From Pomphorhynchus laevis (lineage: Eukaryota > Acanthocephala > Palaeacanthocephala > Echinorhynchida > Pomphorhynchidae), in the NCBI GenBank assembly GCA_012934845.2, contig WNNJ02000849.1, positions 62,001 to 126,000 on the forward strand: a stretch of 64,000 nucleotides of DNA. Reading direction: 5' to 3'. This document shows, piece after piece, positions 44,301 to 56,300 of this stretch. Position 1 is the stretch's first letter. The number at the start of each line of letters is the position of its first letter. A program made the translations under genes and the position numbers. The notes under the pieces were generated by a model. It saw nothing but the letters and a program-made list of their open reading frames with translations. It had not been told where the DNA came from and made no database searches.

Positions 44301-47300
44301 TGATTTATTAATTATTTTATTTTTATTTATTTAAAATAGTTGATAATAATCCATTATTGATAAAGAATTATTGAGAAATTATTAAAGAAAAGATAAAATT
44401 ATTTTTTGATATTTCGCTAGCTTCTGTTAGCATCTTCAGAAAACAGTATCAACTGTTTAAAAATAATTTCTTATATTCAAAAGTATTTTTGAAATTCTTT
44501 CATTTAAAACAGATTTTGTGTTCGGAAGTTATTTGCACTTGCTGAAAATCGATGTAAACCAGACCCTATTGATACAACCATGATGCACGAACTTGTTCTT
44601 CCTGGTCAAGTATATTTATCCGTGTTAGTGGTAAGTTTTACATACTATCGTTAATATTGAAGCAAATTTAATATATTTTTACTATCCAAATTGTTATCCG
44701 ATTCGATCGTAATGTGAATCAAACTATTACAATCGCTGGTCGTTTATTTAAATAATAATGTATTTAATTATTAATAAAAATAAAATTAATAAATGCTACA
44801 TAATAACGTTTTTTATATTAATCATTTTTGTACTTGTCTTTTCTTATCGTCTTCAATTGAATATTATTTATTAAATTAATTAAAACATTTTGATAATTTA
44901 GAAATTGTTTCCTTATTTTATAACACGTCAAAAATTAAAAATTGTAAAGACTTTTATGGTAACAAGTAAGTTACCATTAATTTATCAAACATGAAGAACA
45001 ATTGCCTCATTAAAAATTACAGCGATTGCTTAGCATGACAAAAATTTAAAAGTTTAAATTTAAGCCTTAAAGTGCTTTTTATTACTGAAAAAAATTAAAA
45101 CGATTGCGTATTATAAACGTTGTTAAAAGTTCTATGTTTAATTTTAAAAATGTCAACTTTTAATTGTTTTGATTCCAATCAAAAATAGTTGAATAAATGA
45201 TTCTTTGTCCATGAAATTGTAGAATATTTTATCATTTTAAATTAAAGCGATTATTTACTATAAGACGTTCAAAATTTAAATTTTATATTATTTAAAACCT
45301 GTGTATCATTGTGTTTATAACTGTTCGTCAGTTAAAGTTTTTTTGTAGTAAATTGTTAAATAATTTAATGAGCCTCTATATTTTACACTCTATATTGTGT
45401 TTCTTTTTGACTTGTTTCTCATTTTACTTGTGTTTTAATTTAATTTGGTTTTAGTTATTAATTAAAGCGTTTGATTGGAGTTTTCATTTTCTTATTGCTT
45501 ATTTTGTTTTAATTAATTCTGAGAAATATATCGTAAATTTAGACAATTCAATAAGCCTTACAGTTGTTTCCTTTGATTTTGCTCGTGCTTTAGGAAAAAA
45601 TGCAAATGTGGCTTCGAATGCAACGCGGAAGTTTCCTAAAAACAATCGAATCTAAAAATGCAACTGTTAATTGTATTCTGGAGAATCATACTTCAACTGT
45701 ATCTATATTGTATGCTTGTTAATAGCTCTTCAATCTCTTCTTCAAACAATGTTTTCTCAGCCCGCAACTGTGATCACTAGGGGAATGGAACATTTTCTTG
45801 CCACTGGTAACGTTTCTGCTAGATGCAGTGTTGCAAGTCTGCAGGTATGTTCTAAAACAATAACTGGATTATCCGTTTGTACTTTATTGTTATTTGGTTG
45901 TTTGATGGGGCAAATAAAGCGTATGTTTATTAAATCAAACAATTTAAATACAAATCCATATTTTATAGATATTTTATATTAAAGACATACGCTAGTAATC
46001 TGCTTATTTATCTTACGATGGCATCAAAATTGGAAATTTTATAAAGCTAATGAAGTCGATATCTACTTTTTGAAGCAGATAAGTTATTACATAAATAATA
46101 AGGACTGTCTAACGCTGCAAATAAATTTTTTCGAATATCTAAAGAATTGAAATTTGTAAGGAATTCTTTGATATTTACTTTTAGAAACAACTTCTAACCT
46201 TCTGAACTTTTCCAGACAGGTCAAATCTTTGTTAGAATTAACAAATTCTTCGTAGCATTTAATAAGCTTTATTAGATTTAAAATTCTTCGGCTTTCATCT
46301 TAATAACACGTTTGTACATTTTATACCTTGAAACTAAATCACCGAAAATTTCGACAATAGTAATAATAATTTATAAATAATAATTTATAATAAAATTAAT
46401 AATTATCTTTACTATCTTTTTATTTTTACTTTTTTTGAATCTCAACACATTTTTCTTAATTACTACGAATATGTCATTTCACCAGTGGTGTGAAATGACA
46501 TATAGTGTCATTTCATATAGTGTCGTTTCTCGGACAGTTCAAATCGATTTAAAAGCTAAACTTGTGTCCAATAAAACCTATAAATTAAGATCGTACCGGG
46601 TGCAGTATCATTCCTGCTACTTGGGTGACATCGTAAATCTAAATGTCAGTGAAAAATGTTTATACGTTTAAAGTAAAAAACACTAACTGCTTTAGGAGAG
46701 CATTACTCAACTTTAAGAGAGTAATTTTTTTATGAGAGCAGAACGCTTACAGTACCATTCTCGGACAGTTCAAATCGATTTAAAAGCTATTCTTGTGTCC
46801 AATAAAACCTATAAATTAAGATCGTACCGGGTGCAGTATCATTCCTGCTACTTGGGTGACATCGTAAATCTAAATGTCAGTGAAAAATGTTTATACGTTT
46901 AAAGTAAAAAACACTAACTGCTTTAGGAGAGCATTACTCAACTTTAAGAGAGTAATTTTTTTATGAGAGCAGAACGCTTACAGTACCATTCTCGGACAGT
47001 TCAAATCGATTTAAAAGCTAAACTTGTGTCCAATAAAACCTATAAATTAAGATCTTACCGGGTGCAGAATCATTCCTGCTACTTTGCTGACATCGTAAAT
47101 CTAAACGTCAGTGAAAAATGTTTATACGTTTAAAGTAAAAAACACTAACTGCTTTAGGAGAGCATTACTCAACTTTAAGAGAGTAATTTTTTTATGAGAG
47201 CAGAACGCTTACAGTACCAATCGAGCTTCAAAGAAATAATCCTTAGTCAATAGAAATTACTAAAAAGTGATTTTTTTAAAGTTACTCGAGTTACTATGAT

Positions 47301-50300
47301 TTTCAAAAGCTAACATCAAATTACTTGAAAATATTTTAAAATATTATAATATGAATATTATAATATTAAATTTTTAATATGTTATAAATATTATATTTTG
47401 ATTTATATTAAATATAATATTTAAATGCATAATATTTAAATGTAGTATTTTTAATACTATTAAACAACATTTCGATATTAAGACTTCAGGATGGGTTATA
47501 ATGGCGGAAAGAATAAATATACTACGTTATCTTGCTCATTTTCGTTCTGTGCATCGCGGTTCTGCTTTAATGTCAATGCGATCAAGCTCTGTTCGTCGAC
47601 TATGCCCTGAATCATTCGGCTTTATATGCCCTGTTAATACTCCAGACGGAGGACTTTGTGGTATTCTGACTCACCTTTCAGCGCATTGCTATGTAAGTAA
47701 TACAATACAATTTTTAGCAATACAATCTTTTACGATTGACCAATACTCTGTGAATCGTAATATAAAATTGGAACTATTAATTTTTAAAGATATTAATTAA
47801 TTTAATTATTACTTATTAATTAATTTAATTATAAATTAATTTTAATTTTTAAAATAATATTTTATTTTGAATAAATTTAAACTAAAATTCGGCGATAATT
47901 CAAATTTGACAAGTCAAGTTTTCCAATACCATTTTTCAATAAATTCTTTTACTGCTTTTGATTTTACTGCTTTTATCATTAAGGTATAAATTAACCTTTT
48001 GATTTAGTCAAAATTTACAAAAGTTTCATAAAATTTTAGGTCAATTAAGTGAAATAGCAGTTTTATATAGCAGTTGATTTGTGAAGAACGTACTTCTCAC
48101 CCGTGAAGAATACAAAATCGTTAATTAGGATTAATGTTATAAATAACTTCCTTATAACGACGATCCAAAATTACTCGAGAGAGTACTTAGAGCGTAGCAA
48201 TCACCAGAATACTATCTGATAACTGGCACGGTTTTTATTTTAGTTGTTGTTTTATTTTTAATGTCTTTGCCTGGAGATTGAACGAAATCGATAATATTCA
48301 ATAAAAATTCAACTTATTTACGGATGCCATGAAAATATTAAATATTAATAAATATTTTTATCAAACCATTTTTTGGTAATGATAATAGTTAATTAATGAA
48401 AATAATTATAAAATGATGTAACTTGATGATTTGATTATTAGTTTTGTGAATTGTGAAAAATAATTCCTTATTAACAAATGATTATTTGTGTCAGTAATTT
48501 GATCATCAAATATTTAATCATCACACTCATGGAAACGGAAGGTGCTCGGGGTCAATTTTGATCATTTAATCATCACACTTTTTGTGTAAGTCCTCCAGAT
48601 GACCTCTAATTAATCTATTAACCAATTCATCAAATTAAGCTTCAAAAAATTCTTAAAAATCTAAATTAAACAAAATATTAAAACTAAATGACGTTTTTTA
48701 CATAATATTCACGTTTTAGTTTTTTTACTTCTCAGTTCATATTCATTTGTTATCTATTAGTTTTATACGGAAATCCATAATGATTATAGTTTCGTTTATA
48801 ATCCGCAAACTTTAAAACCACTGCACGTTATATCGTTTTTTAGTCCAAAGTTAAGAATGTTGTTATTATAAAGCTAAAAGTTATATGTTCGTATAATAAT
48901 GATGTTCGTACATCTATGTACTCATAATCCAAAATTAATTGAAAATAGTGAGTGAGAAAGATAAACATTTGGAAAGATTATATATTTGATAAAATTAAAA
49001 ATAAAATGAAAATAACAAACAATGACAAAAGGAAAGATAAAATTAATAAAGATATGTATGCAGAACTTACTAAATTAAAGGATAACTATATGATAGCAAC
49101 TATTAATAAAGCTAGTAATAACTTTGTCTTCATATGCAAAAAACTTTATTATGATATACTAATGAAAGAGGTTAATTCTAATGTTTAAAATGTAAATCCA
49201 ACATATGAACGTAGTGAGTTGAGTTTAGAAACAATTATTACAAGTCACTGTTCTATAATGGATAAAAATGATATAAAGGTTGAATTAGATAATAAAACTA
49301 TACCTATATTATATTGGAATCCAAAATTACATAAAAATCCAATAAAAGCTAGGTTCATATGTAGAGCGTTTAAATGTACATTAAAACCACTTTATGTCTA
49401 TATAAATAAAATACTTAAAGTAATTAAAGCACACTTAAAAAAATATTGCAATGTAATTTGAATTAATACTGGTATAAAATACTATTTCAGTATTAATTCT
49501 ACAAAAGAATTTTTAGAACAGACAAAAGGAATAAATTTTCAAAATATAAATACATACGATTTTAGTACGCTTTATACAAATCTAGATTTAGTAGGTATAA
49601 AATTAGCGTTAGTAAAATTAGTTAATCTTATATTCGGAAAAAGTTATACATATATATGTTATAATTATTATAACATATAATTATTTTATATATTTGATAA
49701 AATTAAAAATAAAATGAAAATAACAAACAATGACAAATGGAAAGATAAAATTAATAAAGATATGTATGAAGACCTTACTAAATTAAAAGATAACTATATA
49801 ATAACAACTATTGATAAAGCTAGTAATAACATTTTAAAGATTTAAATATAAACACAACATATGAACGTAGTGATTTGAATTTAGAAACAGTTATTACAAT
49901 CCACTATTTAATAATGGATAAAATAGGTATAATGTGCTCCGATGGTAGGTAATAATAGTCATTAATAGTAGCCGAACAAGTCATTGTTCTATAATGAATA
50001 AAAGAGGTAAATGTTTTACCGTAAATTATAGAAACAACAAATGTTTTGGTAAATCAAAAGTAGGAACATCTACATTTAGACAAATAAAATGTGTTCCAGT
50101 GGAAAGTAATAGTAGCCCAATTATAACTGACTTGCTTTTAAGCTTTATAGAATATGAATTTGTTCATAACTATGTAAAAAATAAATCTAAATTTTATAAA
50201 GATATGAAATATATATTGCGATACATTATAAAGAGTTTAAATATATGTTTCGTTACAATGATAATATATATGTATTTACTAATATTTTTTTTCAATATAA

Positions 50301-53300
50301 AAATATTAAATTAATATTTAATATATTAAATATTAATATGGTTTTATATTAATTAATATTTAATCAATATTAAAAATAAAAAAAATATATAGATGAAATT
50401 GAATTAATAGAATCCTTAAATATTTTGATGAATTTTAAAAGTAAGGACATCTACATCTAGACAAATAAAAGTAGATGTCCCTAATTTTAAAATATCCCTA
50501 ATTTGATGGTTTGATAGTTATTATAGTTATTAAAACCTGTTACATACCAGTTTCAGTTAGCTTTATAGAATATGAATTTGTTCATAACCGTGTAAAAAAT
50601 AAATCTGACTTTAATAAAGATATGAAATATATTTCGATGTAATAATGATATATGTGTATTTAACTCAATTAATGTTTGTTCAATAAGCAAACAAATTTAT
50701 CAGGGTAGCCTTGTTATTAATAAAACCAACATTAGTGATAAAGAAGGTATATATCTTGATATGAACATTAAATTAACATCAATTATAATAATTTTAACTT
50801 ATATCGTAAAAATGACATATTTAAATTTACAAGAAACATATCTTTGCATGAGCATTCATGCATACCATATCATATAAAATATAATACATTAAATAATGAA
50901 ATTTTAAGAATTGCAACAATTTGCAACGATATTGGTTTTCTTCAAAATCATTTAAATAATTTAAAAGAAACATTTTAAACCAGAATATAAAAATAGAATA
51001 ACATTATTACATTTTGTGGTCATGTAAGCGTGCGCTGGCACGCATTTGCCACGTTAAATAAATCCCTTTTTTATTTTATTATAATACATTTAATGTAACA
51101 TTCTTTCAAAGTATTATTAATACATATCGTAAAGATGACATATTTCAATTTACAAGAAACATATTTTTGCACGAATATAATAATATTATAATATTACATA
51201 ATATTATATAATATCATAATACATTGAATAATGAAATTTTACAAATTGCAATAGCACGTGATATTGTTTTCCAAAATCATTTAAATAATTTAATAGATGC
51301 ATATTTCAAACAAGGTCACTATAACAATTTCATCAAACAAAAATAGCAAAATATATACATCAATATAATATTAAAAATAAATTTAAAATCATTAGCTGGA
51401 AATTTTTATTAATAAATATAAAATAATTATTTAATAAATAATTGGCTTTGTATTAAAATATAATACTGGATAATCAAATTTCATCAAAAGAAATACGTCA
51501 TTAGCATGTATTTGGCTACACTAATATGTTTGGTTGAGGAATAGAGACCGATAGCATAGCAGTTCATCCTGATGACCTCTAATCCTTATTAGTGAATTCA
51601 TAAAAATTGATTTTTATTTTAAATTTTAATTTTAAATTTTAACTTGATATAACAAGTTATATAAAATCTTATAATTTAATATAATCTTATAATCTAATCT
51701 TATTTGTAATTATTTATTATCTAATTATTAAATTTTAATTTATTGTTTATTTATTATTTTTATTTACTTATTTCTATTTATTTTATTTATTTATTTTTTA
51801 AATTTTATAATTATAATACAGACTCAGTAAGCTGATTTAATATAATTTCGTGTAAATTTAGATTTTCGTTTTTATTTTCTTTGAAGTTAATATACCTTCC
51901 TGTCATTAAAATTCTAATGACTTCATTATGCCCGCTGCTTTAATCCTATCTATAAGCCAAGAGCTGTACTCTACATTTCAGTATCTGAGGGTCTAATCAT
52001 CTACTGATTCAATAACTCATTAGTGGATGAGATGTTTCAAAATTTCAAAAACGTGAAACGGTGTCCTTTTCGGTCCTCTTTAAAACAACCGAAACATGAA
52101 GCGTAAGTATTTGATCAGTAGCTGATGAGATCCACCAATACTGAAATGTAGCGTACTGTTGTTGGCTTATAAATAGAATTGAATATCGCGCAGAATAAAT
52201 TGTCATCCAAATTTTTACTTGTAGAAAATGGCTGCACAATTAAATTAACTTTAATCAATCAATCAAATTAACATTATTTCAATTAAATTTGTAAAATGTA
52301 AGACAACATTCTTTTAATCTAATTGCCAATCAAGGCAGACGAGTCGAGTGATCATCACCCAACATTAAAGAACCGAAACGTGAAATTTAGGTATTTGATC
52401 AGTAGCTAATGAGATCCACCATTCCTGAAATTGCAATTCCAACTTCTGTTGGAATCGAAAAAATTGCATTAAAATTGCAATTTATCTGTTATGTTTGTTT
52501 CTGAATTTATTTATAAAATTAAAAGTTACGTAATAATCTTTTTATTAATTTTTATTATCTTTAATTATTATTTTATCGAAATCGGTTATTCTAGGTTTCA
52601 ACTGATAATGACAATACGATTGATTTGATTGATATGTTAATTAGCCATGGTATGACTCCGGATGAAGATTTTAAATTTGAACGAAATAATAATGACACAT
52701 ACGAAATACAATTAGATGGACTTGTTATTGGAAAAATTAATAAATCAGATGCCAATAATTTATTCCAGTTTCTTCGAGAACAAAAAGCGATTGGCAATGC
52801 ATCTGTACCGAAGTTTCTGGAAATTTGTTTGATTGAAAGCTGTTATGAAGGGGAAAATAGTTTGTATCCGGGAGTATATCTCTTTTCCTCTGCAAATCGT
52901 ATGATGCGACCAGTATTCAATATTGCAACAAGAACAGTTGAATACGTTGGTACAATGGAACAAGTTTATATGGGTATTGCTTCTGAGGAGAAGTCGTTTA
53001 TTACTGGAGTAAGTTTTGGCTGTTTATTTTTTATAACTGTGTTTTTTGTAAATAATGTTTTTCGTAATGAATTTATTTTGTCATCAACATTGTCTGCTCT
53101 ACGTCGAATTACAATTTTGCTCTATTCAAGTGAAATTCTCTTAATTCTCAATTGCTGAAATACGCAATCGTGAACATATAAATTAAAATATAAAGTAAGT
53201 TTTACATATTCCAAAAATATCCAATCAAAAGTAATTAATTTTTATAAATAATTAATTTAAATAGTTAATTCTATTAAATGAGTTTAATCAAGTAACGATT

Positions 53301-56300
53301 AGATGATTAGTCATTAAAACATATTTTTTATAAGTTTTCATATCAACTGATTATTTATTAATAAACTAATTTAATTTACAAAGTTATTTACTAATAATTT
53401 AGTTGGTATAATACATTAATTGGAAATAATTAACTTTATTTTTACCTGTAGTTTATATTAATTATTTATAACAAATAATTTTAAATAATTTTATGAATTC
53501 ATATTCAAAAGATCTTTCTCGATAAATGTAATTTTTGTCTTATATATTTCTGTTAATATTGTCAGATTCTGAATATTTTATAAATTTTTCATATTTTTTG
53601 TAAGTACTTGAAAAAATAAACATATCTTCTTTTAACAACTTCTCTTTCAAGTAATTCATATTGTCAACGCTGCGAAAATTATCAGTAATATGTTTGATAT
53701 AATCAAAGTTTTATTTTTTATTTCTCGATATAAAAATTAAATATTTGGTCGGCTAATAATTTGTTATATTTAAATTTTATTGATTCGGTATTGTTATTTA
53801 GCACACTACTCATTACGAACTTATTCCCTATTCATTCATGAGTTTTGTTGCCGCACTTACCCCCTTTTCTGAGTTTAATCAAAGTCCTAGAAACATGTAT
53901 CAGTGCCAGGTACGTGCCTATTTCGTTTATGCTTTTTAATTAACTGATGAATTTCGCTAATTTACTAATAACTACATTTATTAATTAATAAATTAATTAA
54001 CAATATATTACTTTTTATTGCGTATACTCAGATGTAGTTTTGAATCAGTAGAGTAACAATTGATTAATTACATATTAATTTTGATATGTTTTGAAATAAT
54101 TTGAAAGTTATTCAAAACTATAAATTTATTAAAGAGATTAAAACATTTAATCTTTTACATTTTATTAAATTAAATAGTTTTCTAAATATATTTTAAATTA
54201 GTTTTTTATATTAAATTGGATTTTTATATTTTATTTAATTATTTTCTTCTATTTTTCATATATAATAAAAAGGATAGTGTCGAATTTCTATATTACGGCA
54301 TAGCGAAATGTTTGAAATACTAACATTACACTTTTATTATTCAATCAAATGAACGATTGAATAATCGATCATTCAATCGAATGATCGAATTAATCGAATA
54401 ATTTAAGAAAATATAAAATTAAAGTGAAAGTTTATTCTTATTAAGATGGGTAAGCAAGCTGTTGGTACGGCATGTCATTACATGCTTGGTCGTTCTGATA
54501 ATAAATTGTATCAACTTGTGAACGCTCAGAGTCCACTTGTAAAAACACGATCTTACGAATTTTACGATATGGATCAATATCCATCCGGCATAAATGCAGT
54601 CGTTGCTGTGCTCTCTTATACAGGTTATGATATGGAAGATGCCATGATAATAAATAAAGCATCCTCCGATCGTGGTTTTGGAAAGACCTTAATATATACA
54701 ACTGAGGTATTAAAACATCCCATATCGTGCTGTTACATAGATATTTAACATCTTTTGAGGTTTTCGATATTTCAGATCGAGGGAAAAAAGGAAAACAGTC
54801 TAATTACTTTTGTAAGAAAAACGAAATTTGAATCGAAATAATTTTTTGTTCTTACGCTTTAGACAGAAGTCCTGAGAACAAAAGCATCATCAATTATGTT
54901 GACGTCGACGGACTTCCTATTGTTGGAGTAATGTATTCACAGTCAGATCCGTTATACAGGTAGGTTGGTGAGCGGTTTTAGTGATAATTGTTTGTTAGAA
55001 ATATATCCATCCTGAGCTGTATTTACCTTTTTTTAAATATCTAGGAACTATCAGGTATAGTTGAACGATAAGAAAAATCATTTTGATATTTCACTAGTAA
55101 CTTATAATAACAAAGTGATGTTTCTCGTCGTTCAATTATACCTGATAGTTCCTTGATATTAAAAAAAAGATAATTGTTTGATTTATTAATGTGCAATTTG
55201 TTATTAAAGTTCAATGATTTTATGTGTTGGATTATCTTCAATTCATAAAAGCTATGTTTGTGTGTTGGATATGTGTTGTTTATGTGTTGGATTATCTTCA
55301 ATTCATAAAAGCTATGTTTGTGTGTTGGATATGTGTTGTTTATGTGTTGGATTATCTTCAATTTATAAAAACTATGTTTGTGTGTTGGATATGTGTTGTT
55401 TATGTGTTGGATTATCTTCAATTCATAAAAGCTATGTTTGTGTGTTGGATATGTGTTGTTTATGTGTTGGATTATCTTCAATTCATAAAAGCTATGTTTG
55501 TATATCATGTTTTTATTATGGCCACTATATCACGAATATATGCATATTGCATAAATGTTTCAGTTTAAACAAAATGTTAAAAAATAAATAAAAATGTTTT
55601 AAAAAACATTTGTCTAAGGAGGCGTATTAAAAGTAAATCCATTAAATTTTGATATTAGCACACCGAACTAGATAAATCCAGTACAAGAAAATTGGGAATC
55701 CAAGTCTTAACAGTCAAAGTCAGTAAAAGGTATAAATGTAGCAAAAAGCTTTGATGAGTATCATGTAAATAGAAGGATAAAGTGAGCATCGGTGTCCACT
55801 ATATCCTCATGGACTTCTATGAAGATAAAGTCGACACTTTGTCCTAATTTAATCCTTAAAAATTTCTATTACGTATGACACTCGATAATTGCAACTTACA
55901 ACAGTTAACGATTGGCTTATCTCGAAATACATCGAGTGTTATTATTCGACTGCGTTATTATCATATGTTCAATTAAATTTCAAATATCTCAATGTATTTC
56001 GTGATAAGCCAATCGTTAACTACCGTAAGATGCATTTTCAAATTGAGCATTTAGATCTTAGTAAGAAACCATAATCGATTTACGCCAAGAACCGTTCAAT
56101 AATTAAATATTACAATCGTTTTACAAGCGTTTGATAATTAAACGTTTGTGTTGCTTCATGCATATTATGATTTTTTATAAAATTGAATTTACAAATTGAA
56201 AATTTGAAAATAGAATCCTAGAAACTAATGATTAGGATTTTATCCTGAATTATAATTAAATAATTAATATTTAATTAAATATCAATTCAAAGTAATCTAT

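Noticed and set aside
46535-46550. tRNA-type B box (GTTCAAATCG)
   Set aside because: No A box or cloverleaf around it; it is part of the 231-bp repeat.
46529-47220. CRISPR-like direct repeats
   Set aside because: Units are contiguous with no unique spacers, and the DNA is animal nuclear.
52122-52146. Hammerhead at CTGATGAG...GAAA
   Set aside because: The bases between the two core boxes do not form stem II, and no matching stem III was found.
54778-54840. Alternative exon starting [12 protein letters not shown] after TTTCAG
   Set aside because: It leaves the wrong phase for the next conserved exon (DVDGLP); the acceptor 18 nt upstream gives VFDISDRG and correct phase.
55041-55591. Long open frames on both strands, 114-155 codons
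   Set aside because: Produced by a 60-bp tandem repeat whose length is a multiple of three; no homology and no splice context.
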